NCBI GenBank assembly: GCA_964503145.1
Contig: CAZCYV010000005.1
Coordinates: forward strand, 1 to 64,000
Source of the DNA: RBG-16-57-11 sp964503145
Lineage (GTDB): Bacteria > Chloroflexota > Anaerolineae > Anaerolineales > UBA4823
Reading direction: 5' to 3'
DNA: 64,000 nt
Shown: in pieces, positions 18,283 through 26,807 of the stretch
How positions within the stretch are numbered: the stretch's first letter is position 1
Layout of the letters: every line of letters starts with the position of its first letter
Made by a program: the position numbers and the translations under genes
Notes under the pieces: generated by a model
What the model was told of the DNA's origin: nothing
Seen by the model: the letters and a program-made list of their open reading frames with translations, nothing else
Database searches by the model: none

Positions 18283-20834
18283 GGTAAAGCCCCTCCTTCC
18301 AGGCTCTGCGCCACGCTGTGGCGCAAAGCGAGGTACAAGGCTTGAAGATCCGGTCGGGTGGGGTTCACGGCCGAGTCGAACAGGATGGTCACCAACACCC
18401 AGGTCTGCCGCTGAGGGTTCAGGTCAGACCAGATGCGGGTGGCGTAGTCATCGGTGACGCGCCCCGGCGCTTGCAGCCAGTACACCGCCGAGTAGTGGAA
18501 GCGGTTCTGCGCCGCGCTGAGATACACCAGGCGTACCGGGAAATCCGGGCCGAGCAGGGCGCTGTGCGACTGATCCACGGTCAGCCCGTAGGTCTCGAAG
18601 CAGCGTTCGGGGCGGTGATGCGCCCGCCAGGTGTCGCTGGTGATCAACAGCAGCGAGCCGTGGTGCGGGGTTTCGCTGCCATCTTTCCAGGTGAAGCGCC
18701 AGCGGCTGGCGGAAAGCGGGCCATCGGTGGAGAGCCAGGCGATCTCGTCCGGCGAGAAGGGCCAGGGTTCCACGCTCAGCCCTGGGGGGAAGTGCACCTC
18801 ATCCAGGGATTGGGCGGCGGCAACCTTGGGCCGCGGGGTGTAGAGCGCTGCCAGCAGCAGGATGGCGCTCATCAGCGCCGGAAGCAGCCAGCGCGGGCGA
18901 AGTATTACGACTTCGCTGCCGGCGGGTGTGGGCGCTTTTGGATCGGCCTCCGCGGGCACGATGCGCCGCAGCATCCACACCAGGGCGGCGCAGGCGGCGG
19001 CGAAACCCAACACCCCCAGCGGCACATGCAGCATCTCCGCCAGCAGGTTCAAACCCAGCACCGGCCCAGCGGTCACCAGCACCGCCACGCGGATCAGGTT
19101 GGCGGCGAAGAGCAGGAAGGCAAAAATCAAGGCCGCCAGCAGCCAGCGGCGGGTGATCCGGCGGCGTTCGATCCAGGTGGCCGCCAGCAGGAACATGCCC
19201 CCCGTCCACAGGCTCTTCACGCCGCTGCACGGCAGGTCGATCTGCGAGATGCCGCTCTCGAAGACCAGGATGGTGTCGATGCCGATGGTGTGCACGCCGA
19301 AGGAACTCAGCCCATCGCGCACCAGGGCGGCGGTCAGCAGGCGCACCGGGTAGCCGACGAAGGTTTGCAGGTGTTCGCCGAAGGGCAGCGTGCCGATCAG
19401 CAGCAGCGCCGCCGGCAGGCCCTGCCGCCAGCGCCGCGGTTCCAGCCACAGGCCCAGCAGGCCGTAGAACGCCAGCCCGAACAGGCTGGCGGAAAGCGTG
19501 TTGATGTCCACCAGGCGCTCGGCCAGGATGAACGCCGCCGAGCTGCCCAGCAGCATCGCCAATGAAGGCAGGTATAGGGCGGGCGCAGCCCCGAAGCGCA
19601 ACCCCAATCCCTCCTTGCGCCCCTGGTAGATCAGCAGGCCGATCACGCCGACCAGGGCGAGCTGGTTCAGGCGGAATTCCTGGCGGGTGAAGATCGTGCC
19701 CAGATAGGGGTAGATGGGCCGGAAGAGGAACAGCCATAACCCCACCAGCGCCAGGTTGGCGGTCAACTGGCCGGGCCTGCGCCGCAGAGCGACCGGCGCC
19801 AGCAGGAGGGCACTCATCCAGAACCAGGCGGCGACCTCGCGCAGCGATTCGAACCAGCGCTCGCTCTGCGGCGGGCGCTGGTCGAGCCAGCCGGGCCAAT
19901 CCTGCAACGGCAGCAGGTAGAACTTGGCGATACCCAGGATGGCGAAGGCCGCAGTAACGCCGGCGAGCAGCGCCAGCAAGCGCCGTCCTGCGCCTCCGCC
20001 GCGCAGATAGCCCCAGGCGCCGGCGGCCAGCGCCAGCAGCAACGCAGCGGTGAACAGCTCGGCGTGGCGGTAGCCGTCAAAATCGACCAGCAGGACCAGC
20101 GGAATTGCCCCGTAGAGGATGAATGAAATCTGCACCCGGTCTTGCGCCAGGCGATCGAAGGAGCTGCGGGTGAGGGGGATCAGCTTCAAAGCCAGCAACA
20201 GGACTCCCAGCACCAGGAGCATCGACAGGGCAAACGCGCCGCTGCGGACGAGCTGCCAGGCCAGGCGCGTCAGCAGCTCCTGGGATTGGTTCAGGCGCTC
20301 ATAGATCGATAAAGCGCGCTTCCCCAGGAAATTTTCCAGTATCTGTTGGGCCTGGTAAACCCCCAGATAGCCGATCGCCACGCCGAGGAAAGGCAGAGAC
20401 CAGGGGGGCGGCCCTTTGAGCAGCCCGGCTATGATCGCCGCGGTCAGCAGGCAGCCCATGAGCACCGTCAGCGGAGAGGGGATGCTCAGTGGTAGAAATT
20501 GGCCGGCCGCGATTAGCAGCGCCGGGAGCACAAAAAGGCTCAGCGATGCCCATATTGCCCAACGCGGCGCGGGCGCCATCACCATCGCCGGCTCTCCAGC
20601 GGGCGCGTAGCGCGGCAGCTTGCGCTCGCGCCAGTGCTCATGCAGCGCCAGGCGCGGCAGATCGAACAATTCTCGCAGCAGCGCCGCCCACATTGCTCGC
20701 TCACCGCTGGCCTGGGCCTCGCTCAGCGCCTGCGCAAAGACCGCCTGCATCTCCGCGCCGAACTCATCCCGGAAGCGAGGCGGGAGGAGGGAGAGCAAGA
20801 AGGCATACAGGCGGACAAAGGTTGAGGCGTCCAT
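18279..20834 (-). CDS. Exosortase (XrtO-like) with PadR-linked N-terminal domain and EpsI-like C-terminus
   Basis: An 851-residue multi-pass membrane protein. The exosortase core holds the catalytic triad: Cys536 (QIDLPCSGVKSLWTG), Arg582 (ANLIRVAVLV) and His603 (AEMLHVPLG). The C-terminal 150 residues (HHRPERCFETYGLTV, FHYSAVYWLQ) resemble the EpsI/DUF3485 domain. The first 85 residues (LYAFLLSLLPPRFRDEFGAEMQAVF, ALLRELFDLPRLALHEHW) look like the prefix domain that often accompanies PadR regulators in other membrane proteins; I have not seen it described on exosortases. The start at 20834 (MDASTFV) follows the upstream stop by 7 nt. It should cleave and transfer the PEP-CTERM protein encoded next. 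Confidence 0.85.
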   Translation of the reverse strand: MDASTFVRLYAFLLSLLPPRFRDEFGAEMQAVFAQALSEAQASGERAMWAALLRELFDLPRLALHEHWRERKLPRYAPAGEPAMVMAPAPRWAIWASLSLFVLPALLIAAGQFLPLSIPSPLTVLMGCLLTAAIIAGLLKGPPPWSLPFLGVAIGYLGVYQAQQILENFLGKRALSIYERLNQSQELLTRLAWQLVRSGAFALSMLLVLGVLLLALKLIPLTRSSFDRLAQDRVQISFILYGAIPLVLLVDFDGYRHAELFTAALLLALAAGAWGYLRGGGAGRRLLALLAGVTAAFAILGIAKFYLLPLQDWPGWLDQRPPQSERWFESLREVAAWFWMSALLLAPVALRRRPGQLTANLALVGLWLFLFRPIYPYLGTIFTRQEFRLNQLALVGVIGLLIYQGRKEGLGLRFGAAPALYLPSLAMLLGSSAAFILAERLVDINTLSASLFGLAFYGLLGLWLEPRRWRQGLPAALLLIGTLPFGEHLQTFVGYPVRLLTAALVRDGLSSFGVHTIGIDTILVFESGISQIDLPCSGVKSLWTGGMFLLAATWIERRRITRRWLLAALIFAFLLFAANLIRVAVLVTAGPVLGLNLLAEMLHVPLGVLGFAAACAALVWMLRRIVPAEADPKAPTPAGSEVVILRPRWLLPALMSAILLLAALYTPRPKVAAAQSLDEVHFPPGLSVEPWPFSPDEIAWLSTDGPLSASRWRFTWKDGSETPHHGSLLLITSDTWRAHHRPERCFETYGLTVDQSHSALLGPDFPVRLVYLSAAQNRFHYSAVYWLQAPGRVTDDYATRIWSDLNPQRQTWVLVTILFDSAVNPTRPDLQALYLALRHSVAQSLEGGALP

Positions 20835-20841
20835 CTTGCGA

Positions 20842-21057
20842 TCAGGGTTTGGCCTTGTCGGCGCGCTGGATAGCAGCCGCATGCATCCCGGGGTTAAAGA
20901 ACCAATAGCTCGGGTTGAAGAGTTGTTGGTGTAACTCGTAGGGCAGCTCGTTGAGGATGAGCTCCCAGCCGGCGATCAGAAAGAGCGCCAGGCCTGCCGC
21001 CACGCCGGGCCAGCTTTCGGGCGGGCTATCCGGATGGGGGGTTGGAGTGGAGGACAT
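20842..21057 (-). CDS. 71-residue single-helix membrane protein
   Basis: A short protein with a Pro/Ser-rich N-terminus, one hydrophobic helix (VAAGLALFLIAGWELIL) and a polar tail. The ATG at 21057 lies inside the end of the padR gene (32-nt overlap) and its stop is 7 nt before the exosortase start. Small membrane proteins are common between PadR regulators and prefix-domain proteins. Function unknown. Confidence 0.6.
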   Translation of the reverse strand: MSSTPTPHPDSPPESWPGVAAGLALFLIAGWELILNELPYELHQQLFNPSYWFFNPGMHAAAIQRADKAKP

Positions 21058-21370
21058 TGGGTCTGCCCTCGACGCGTTGCCCCGCGGCGGCCAGCAGTCC
21101 ATTCAGGCGCTCGATCTCGCTGTTCAGCGCGACCTGTCCCACATGCGTCAGGCGGTACAGCTTGCGCTCTCGGCCGTTCTCGCCCGCCGCAGGATCATCG
21201 ACGCGCTCGATCCAGCCCAGCTCCAGCAGGCGTTTCAGCGCGCCATACAGCGTGCCGGTGCTGAGTACGACGCGCGCCTGGCTGAGTTGCTGCACGTCTT
21301 TCATGATGGCGTAACCGTGGCTTGGCCCTGGCGCCAGGCTGAGCAAGATGAAGTAGGTGGTTTCGGTCAT
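21026..21370 (-). CDS. PadR family transcriptional regulator
   Basis: A 114-residue winged-helix repressor: MTETTYFILLSLAPGPSHGYAIM, VVLSTGTLYGALKRLLELGWIER and RERKLYRLTHVGQ are the canonical PadR blocks. The C-terminal dimerisation helix is short, as in PadR-s1 members. It is first in the exosortase operon and is preceded by a perfect ATGT-type palindrome, so it most likely represses itself and the operon; the inducer is unknown. ATG at 21370 chosen because the preceding in-frame codons are not conserved. Confidence 0.92.
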   Translation of the reverse strand: MTETTYFILLSLAPGPSHGYAIMKDVQQLSQARVVLSTGTLYGALKRLLELGWIERVDDPAAGENGRERKLYRLTHVGQVALNSEIERLNGLLAAAGQRVEGRPNVLHSNPPSG

Positions 21371-21433
21371 CGGCTGACCACTTTGCACTCCGGCTGATTC
21401 GCCCATAAAGCACCCCGCGATAGGTAGAATAAC

Positions 21434-21456
21434 AATATGTCGTTTGACTACATATT
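21434..21456. promoter_or_regulatory. PadR operator overlapping the padR-exosortase promoter
   Basis: AATATGT (21434-21440) and ACATATT (21450-21456) are perfect arms with a 9-base spacer, the ATGT-N-ACAT form typical of PadR sites. On the minus strand TTGTAA, 17 bases, TATTGT forms a plausible promoter within and around it (21435-21463). Confidence 0.65.
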
Positions 21457-21596
21457 ACAACAGAATCGGGCAAAAGTCAATAGGGCAAAACGCGAAACTC
21501 GTCCCTCGCCTGCTACAGCCTGGCGAGGGACGAGTCTTCTACTTGGGAGGGAACTGTGCTGCCGCATGAAACCCGGCACACGTATAAGTACGTGCC

Positions 21597-23690
21597 TTAA
21601 CTGATCACGACTCGGGCATCCAGCGCCCGGCAGCCCTCGCCGACCGCGAAGACGCGCAGCGGGTTGATATCCAGCTCTTTGATCTCGGGGAAATCCACCA
21701 GCAGTTGCGAGACGCGCAGCAGCGCTTCTACGATGGCGTCGATATCGGAGGCGCCGTGGCCGCGAGCGCCCCTCAAAATCTGTACGCCGCGTAACTCTTC
21801 CAACATTTGCCTGGCCTCGCCCTCGGTGATCGGCGCCACGCGCATCACCGCTTCGCCGATGATCTCGACGAAGATGCCCCCCAGGCCGACCAGCACCACC
21901 GGCCCGAACTGCGGATCTTGTCGCCCGCCCAGGATCAACTCCTGGCCGCCGCTGACCATCGGCTGCACCAGCGCGCCATCCAGCTTTGCCTGTGGATAGA
22001 TCGAGCGAATATGTGAGAACATCTCGTCGAAGGCCGCCGCCAGCGCTTCGGGATTGCGCAGGTTGAGTTGCACGCCGCCGACATCGGATTTGTGCGAAAT
22101 CTCCTCGGCTACGATTTTCAGGGCGACGGGGTAACCGATCTCCTGCGCAGCCGCTTGCGCCTGTTGCACATCGCCGACCAGACGCCCGCGCACGGTGGGG
22201 ATTCCGTAGTGCTCTAATACTTCCAGAGCCTCCGAGAGCAACAGGTTGCGTCTCTCCTGCGCCGCCCCCAGAATTAGCCTTTGAGCGCCCTGCTTGTTGA
22301 CGGCAAATTGGGGCGGCGTCTCGCCCAACCGCGCGCTCGAAGGGCTGCAACAGCGGCGATGGCTGATCTCCAGGGCGCGCACCGTCTCGACCACGGCGGT
22401 GAAGATGGGGAAATCGTAGTGTTGTTTCAGGTAGGCGATTTCTTGCGTTGCGGCAGACAGATAGTACGCCACCGGCTTGTGGCTTTGCTGCGAGAGGACC
22501 ATGATTCGCTCCAACAGGGCGCGGCTTTTCAGGTTCTCGGCGTCGGAGAGGGAGGTGTGCAAAAAGACCACCCCGTCCACGCTTTCGAGTTGCAAGGTGC
22601 GTTCGACAATTTGCGCATAGACATCCAGGTCGAACAGATCGCCCAGATCGAGCGGGTTGGTCAGGCGGATCACCGAGGCGCGGAAGCTCTTTTCGATCTC
22701 GCGTAAGAAGCTTTCGGGGAACGGCGCCAGGTCGAAGCCGGCCAGCTCACAGGCATCTGCAGCGATGACCGCATGGCCGCCGGAGCGCGAGATCACCGCC
22801 AGCCGCCGCCCCTGCATCGGCGGCAGGCGCAGGATCTTCAGGTTGTTGCCCAGGGTGGTGGCGTCGTGAACGCGGATGATCCCCGCCTGCTTGAAGGCTG
22901 CCTCCACCACGGCGTCATCCGAGGCCAGCGAGGCGGTGTGCGACTTGGCGATATTCTGCCCCAGCTTCCCAATATTGGCCTTGAACGCCAGGATCGGTTT
23001 GGGCGAGCGGCGGGCGATGTCCATCAGCCGTCGCCCATCGCCCATGCTTTCCAGGTACAGGAAGATCAGCTCGGTGCCGGGGTCGGTGATCATATACTCG
23101 AGCATGTCTTCGGCGTTGAGGTTGAGCATGTTGCCCACCGAGACGAACTTGTTCAGCCCCAGGCCCTCATTAGCCAGCAGGTTGAGCACGCTCATCCCCA
23201 CGCCGCCGCTTTGGGTGATCACCGATACGCCGCCCAGCTTGACGAATTTTTTCAGCCGCGGAAAAGGCACGCAAAAGCCGTTTTCCATGTTGATCACCCC
23301 GATGCAGTTCGGGCCTACGAAACGGATGTTGTACTTCGCGGCGATTTCGGCGATTTGCTGCTCCAACTGCAACCCTTCCTGGGCGTATTCGCGAAACCCC
23401 GCGGTCTCGATGATTGCCCGGTGGATGCCCTTCTGTCCACATTCCTCCAGGATGCCCGGCACGGTGTGCGCCGGGGTCAGGATGACCGCTAGATCGACGT
23501 GATCAGGGATATCGACCACTGAGCGGTAGATGCGGCGCGTCTCGATCACCCCGCCGCTCGGCCCGACGGCATATACGATGCCGTTGAAGCCGTATTCGAC
23601 CAGGTTGGCGACGATGTTGCGACCCAGGTTATCCGGCTTGGATGAGACGCCGATCACCGCAACGCTGAGGGGATAGAAGATATCATGCAT
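21597..23690 (-). CDS. ADP-forming acetate/acyl-CoA ligase (fused alpha-beta subunits)
   Basis: A 697-residue NDP-forming acyl-CoA synthetase that interconverts acyl-CoA + ADP + Pi and acid + ATP + CoA. Order: CoA-binding Rossmann domain (VAVIGVSSKPDNLGRNIV; VGPNCIGVIN), two ligase-CoA flavodoxin-like domains with the phosphorylated histidine (AKSHTASLASDD, His251), then an ATP-grasp domain (EVLEHYGIPTVRGRLV; VALKIVAEEISHKSDVGGV; ILGGRQDPQFGPVVLVGLGG). The ATG at 23690 starts the homology; the frame extends further upstream without conserved sequence. It could recover ATP from acyl-CoAs such as acetyl- or propionyl-CoA. Confidence 0.92.
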   Translation of the reverse strand: MHDIFYPLSVAVIGVSSKPDNLGRNIVANLVEYGFNGIVYAVGPSGGVIETRRIYRSVVDIPDHVDLAVILTPAHTVPGILEECGQKGIHRAIIETAGFREYAQEGLQLEQQIAEIAAKYNIRFVGPNCIGVINMENGFCVPFPRLKKFVKLGGVSVITQSGGVGMSVLNLLANEGLGLNKFVSVGNMLNLNAEDMLEYMITDPGTELIFLYLESMGDGRRLMDIARRSPKPILAFKANIGKLGQNIAKSHTASLASDDAVVEAAFKQAGIIRVHDATTLGNNLKILRLPPMQGRRLAVISRSGGHAVIAADACELAGFDLAPFPESFLREIEKSFRASVIRLTNPLDLGDLFDLDVYAQIVERTLQLESVDGVVFLHTSLSDAENLKSRALLERIMVLSQQSHKPVAYYLSAATQEIAYLKQHYDFPIFTAVVETVRALEISHRRCCSPSSARLGETPPQFAVNKQGAQRLILGAAQERRNLLLSEALEVLEHYGIPTVRGRLVGDVQQAQAAAQEIGYPVALKIVAEEISHKSDVGGVQLNLRNPEALAAAFDEMFSHIRSIYPQAKLDGALVQPMVSGGQELILGGRQDPQFGPVVLVGLGGIFVEIIGEAVMRVAPITEGEARQMLEELRGVQILRGARGHGASDIDAIVEALLRVSQLLVDFPEIKELDINPLRVFAVGEGCRALDARVVIS

Positions 23691-23892
23691 GGGTCGGCTC
23701 CTGCGCTTTCTCGATTTGTGGCATGTTGCCTCCAAGGCCGCTGAACGGGCATGGCTATGGCTGGCGCAAGGGTTGGAGAGGACGGTCACTGTGGATTTTA
23801 CCTGAGGTGGGCGCGCTTGGCAATCGGGAAGTTAGCCCGCAGTCTCTGGCGTCGGCGGGGGCGGGTTCGACGCTTTGCGGCTGCGGCGAACG

Positions 23893-23923
23893 AAAAAGCC
23901 GGCAGGCGTATGCGCCTGCCGGC
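23893..23923 (-). terminator. Strong rho-independent terminator after the YceI gene
   Basis: Minus strand: GCCGGCAGGCG, loop of 4, CGCCTGCCGGC (perfect 11-base stem, 23898-23923) followed by five Ts (23893-23897). It lies 23 bases beyond the stop codon. The 200 bases between it and the ligase gene hold no visible gene. Confidence 0.9.
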
Positions 23924-23946
23924 CAGGTTGGGTCTGGTTCGGGTCG

Positions 23947-24750
23947 TTACTGTGGGGTGAGGACGAAGTCGATCTCCAGTGCGATCGTCTCGCCGACATT
24001 GGCGACGAACGGCACGCTGGGAACCACCAGCTCGAAATCCGCCCGGTTGAGCGTGGCCTTGGCCGAGCCGACCAGGCGTTCGGGGGATTCGACGTTCACA
24101 CTTACGTCGAAGGTTATCGGTTTGGTGATGTCTTTGATCGTCAGGTCGCCGCTCACCTGGAAGGTGAACGACTGACCCGGCGCAGCGCTGCCGCTCAGGC
24201 CGCTGATTTGGGTGGGCTTGAAGGTGATGAACTCGTATTGGTCGGTGAACAGGATACGGTTGCGGATCGCCTGGTTGCGGCGGCTGTCGTCGGTCTGCAG
24301 CGTGCGGGCGTTGATCACGATCTCGCCCACCTGCGCTGTGCTGAGGTCGGCCAGATTTACGGCGACCTGGCCGGCGACCTGGTTACTGACGCCGATCACG
24401 TCCTTGGGCTGACCGCGCAGCAGCTCGAAGATGGTAAAGCGCACTTGCGATTCATCCTGGCTGATCTGGTAGATCATCACCTCGGATTGCGATGCAGGCT
24501 CAACTTGCACGGGCTGAGCCGCCGCTGGCGGGTTGGCGGCGATGGGCTGCGCTTCGGTAGGCGCCGGGGTCGGGGGCGTGGTGGCGCTGGGAGCGCTGGT
24601 GGGACTGGCAGCGACTTCCAGGGTGGGCGCGCTGAGCGGCGCGCTGGCGGCCTGGGTTTCGCCCAACACCCAATCGTACAGCCAGATGCCACCCGCCAGG
24701 GCAATGACGACCAGGGCTGCGGCGGCGATCAAGATGACGTTTTTGCTCAT
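23947..24750 (-). CDS. Membrane-anchored YceI-family protein
   Basis: A 267-residue protein with an N-terminal membrane anchor (ILIAAAALVVIALAGGIWLY), a Thr/Pro/Ala-rich linker (residues 35-90), and a YceI domain (about 100-267) with the typical SQVRFTIFELLRGQP, VNLADLSTA, RNQAIRNRILFTDQYEFITF and ITFDVSVNVE. YceI beta-barrels bind long isoprenoid or amphipathic ligands. The usual WxxD-type opening is replaced by QISQDESQVRF. The N-terminal helix has no lipobox, so it should be membrane-anchored and face outward. Confidence 0.9.
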   Translation of the reverse strand: MSKNVILIAAAALVVIALAGGIWLYDWVLGETQAASAPLSAPTLEVAASPTSAPSATTPPTPAPTEAQPIAANPPAAAQPVQVEPASQSEVMIYQISQDESQVRFTIFELLRGQPKDVIGVSNQVAGQVAVNLADLSTAQVGEIVINARTLQTDDSRRNQAIRNRILFTDQYEFITFKPTQISGLSGSAAPGQSFTFQVSGDLTIKDITKPITFDVSVNVESPERLVGSAKATLNRADFELVVPSVPFVANVGETIALEIDFVLTPQ

Positions 24751-24823
24751 GCAGTTTCCTCCAAAATGGTGGTTTCGCAAACCGGTCACGAAGTTGCCGA
24801 ACTAACAGGATATAACGGACTGG

Positions 24824-24829
24824 ATTATA
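24824..24829 (-). promoter_or_regulatory. -10 box for the YceI gene
   Basis: Minus-strand TATAAT 74 bases upstream of the ATG at 24750; -35 region weak. Confidence 0.4.
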
Positions 24830-24976
24830 CCGATTACTTGTTAGGAAATTGTTCAGAGCATGTGAGAAGTTGATGAGATGAGGGGCTGTCTTGCGATTTC
24901 GGCGGCGTTGTCAGGGCGCGGTTTTATTTAGAACTGCACTGTTGAAACCAGGCGATCATGGAAATATCCCAATCAT

Positions 24977-24985
24977 TGGTATACT
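24977..24985 (+). promoter_or_regulatory. Extended -10 box for the 25019 gene
   Basis: TGG-TATACT, 33 bases before the ATG; GGAGGAG at 25007-25013 is a good ribosome-binding site. The rest of 24830-24976 shows nothing recognisable. Confidence 0.4.
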
Positions 24986-25018
24986 TACCTTTACTTAGAG
25001 CATATTGGAGGAGCGCTA

Positions 25019-25786
25019 ATGGATGAGCTTAACCAGCGCCTGCAGGATGCCTTCCGCTTCACGCCAGGCGATGTGCGCGCTAACCGCGATGGGCGGCTGT
25101 CTGCCCGCCAGCGGGCTGTTCTGCGGGCTGCCGGTTCGAACATGCGCCTGGCAATCGCAGTGTTTGTCTTTGTCATGCTCGGAACATTGGGGGTTCTGGC
25201 CTATTCATTCGTGCGTTCTGGCGAGCAGGCTGATGGGGCAGGGTTGATCGGCCTGATCATTGTCACCGGCGTAATTGGGATGATTATCCTGGTCGGCGTG
25301 CTGACCAGTCGCCGCTATCTGGTCTCTGCAGAAGTCACGAGCTTCATGCGCGCCGAGGGCATTGCCCAACCGGGTAAGATCAAGGCTGATGCAGCGCGCT
25401 TCGAGGCTAAGATCGGCGCGACAAAATTGCGCCTGGCGAGCGAGGAGCAGCTCGCCGCCTTCCAGCCGGGGGTGTCGTACCGGGTGTTCTACCTGCCTCG
25501 ACCGGTGCCGTTCATTCTGGCGGCAGAGGTCATCGGCAGCGAGGCGGAGATCGACGCGTCCGCCGAACGAACGGCGCAGACCCCGGTGGAGCAGGATTCC
25601 GTGGTGCAGTTACAGCGGCGCGCCCGCCCGATCCTGTATGTACTCGGCGCGCTGGTATTCGGCATTCCACTGGCGGCGCTGGTTTTGGGAGCGCTGCCGG
25701 GGTTCACAGGTTGGTTGGTCTTCCTCGTGTTGCTGGCGCTCGGCGTGGGCTTTGTGTATTGGAGTTTGCGGCGTCTATCCGGGTAG
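25019..25786 (+). CDS. Four-helix membrane protein, unknown function
   Basis: A 255-residue protein: polar N-terminus (about 40 residues), two helices (about 43-65 and 72-95), a roughly 100-residue soluble domain (ADAARFEAKIGATKLRLASEEQLAAFQPGVSYRVFYLPRPVPFILAAEVIG), and two helices at the C-terminus (about 200-245). The soluble part (GVSYRVFYLPR...ILAAE) looks like a small beta-rich domain between helix pairs. I do not recognise the family. Good ribosome-binding site and codon use support a real gene; it may be co-transcribed with the next gene (46-nt gap). Confidence 0.75.
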   Translation: MDELNQRLQDAFRFTPGDVRANRDGRLSARQRAVLRAAGSNMRLAIAVFVFVMLGTLGVLAYSFVRSGEQADGAGLIGLIIVTGVIGMIILVGVLTSRRYLVSAEVTSFMRAEGIAQPGKIKADAARFEAKIGATKLRLASEEQLAAFQPGVSYRVFYLPRPVPFILAAEVIGSEAEIDASAERTAQTPVEQDSVVQLQRRARPILYVLGALVFGIPLAALVLGALPGFTGWLVFLVLLALGVGFVYWSLRRLSG

Positions 25787-25832
25787 CAAGATCAAATCGG
25801 GCCAGAAATCCTGACAATTGGAGACTTTGGAG

Positions 25833-26606
25833 ATGGACAAAAATTCGATTCGTCAAATCGCTGTGGTATTGGCGCTGGTCGGTGTGGTGGTGATGAATGG
25901 GCTGGCTAACGCCTTGCCGCTCAACGGCTTGCAGACCGGCGAGATTTCGGATCGCTTCGCGATCTATTTTGTACCAGCGGGCTATGTGTTCTCGATCTGG
26001 AGTTTGATCTACCTGGCGCTGATCGGCTATGCCGTGTTCCAGGCGCTGCCCTCCCAGCGGGCGAACTCGCGCTTGCAAGCCATTGGTTACTGGTTTGTGT
26101 TGAGTTGTATCGCCAATGTGGTCTGGCTGTTCCTGTGGCATTACGAGCAGTTTTATTGGACGCTGGTCGCCATGTTGGCGCTATTGGGGTCGCTGATTGT
26201 GATCTATCTACGCCTGGATATCGGTCGTAGCCGCCCTACCATCGCCGAGCGTTGGCTGGTGGAAGCGCCTTTCAGCCTGTATCTGGGCTGGATCACGGTT
26301 GCCACGGTTGCCAACGTCACCCAGCTCCTGTATTACTTGGGCTGGAGCGGCTGGGGTCTTTCGCCGGAGGTCTGGTTCGTGCTGGTGCTGGCGGCAGTGT
26401 TGGTCATTGCGGGGTCAATGGCATATACACGCCATGATGTGATCTACCTGCTGGTGCTGGTGTGGGCGCTGGCCGGCATTGCCATCAAGCATGCGGCAAT
26501 CTCGTTGGTTTCGATCACGACCTGGATTGCCACCCTGTTGGTGGTCGTGTTGGTGATTTACTCGATTTGGATGAATCGACAAAGCATGACAATGCGCTCA
26601 GCATAA
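25833..26606 (+). CDS. TspO/MBR-related (tryptophan-rich sensory protein) membrane protein
   Basis: A 257-residue integral membrane protein with seven to eight hydrophobic segments. Features recalling TspO relatives: ALPLNGLQTGEISDRF, FVPAGYVFSIWSLIYLALIGYAVFQ, CIANVVWLFLWHYEQF. It is longer than canonical TspO (about 160) and fits the extended subgroup with extra C-terminal helices. TspO proteins bind porphyrins and cholesterol-like ligands; the ligand here is unknown. Start at 25833 (MDKNS), five codons inside the longest frame, because of the upstream GGAGACTTTGGAG. Confidence 0.75.
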   Translation: MDKNSIRQIAVVLALVGVVVMNGLANALPLNGLQTGEISDRFAIYFVPAGYVFSIWSLIYLALIGYAVFQALPSQRANSRLQAIGYWFVLSCIANVVWLFLWHYEQFYWTLVAMLALLGSLIVIYLRLDIGRSRPTIAERWLVEAPFSLYLGWITVATVANVTQLLYYLGWSGWGLSPEVWFVLVLAAVLVIAGSMAYTRHDVIYLLVLVWALAGIAIKHAAISLVSITTWIATLLVVVLVIYSIWMNRQSMTMRSA

Positions 26607-26667
26607 CCTCCTCGGTAATCATTGCACGGGCCAGCTCGTCATGTAGATGGCCCACTGCCGCATCCGC

Positions 26668-26696
26668 TTGACTTTGGGGATGAAATCCTGTATTAT
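26668..26696 (+). promoter_or_regulatory. Promoter of the radical SAM/EPAH operon
   Basis: TTGACT (26668-26673), exact 17-base spacer, TATTAT (26691-26696). Expected transcription start near 26703, giving a leader of about 105 bases that contains a small hairpin GGTTGCT/AGCAACC near 26713-26736. Confidence 0.7.
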
Positions 26697-26807
26697 AAAT
26701 TTAATACCATCGGTTGCTTAGGACAGAGAGCAACCTTCGCTGTTAACTTTGCTGCCCGCTCTTGTCGAAATGGCCAGAGCGGTTGTTGTTCTTAGGGGAG
26801 GGCTGCC

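Noticed and set aside
15973..18345. 452- and 314-codon plus-strand frames opposite the TIGR02921-like gene
   Set aside because: Gln/Arg/His-rich shadow translation; the minus strand has membrane, vWA and PEP-CTERM features.
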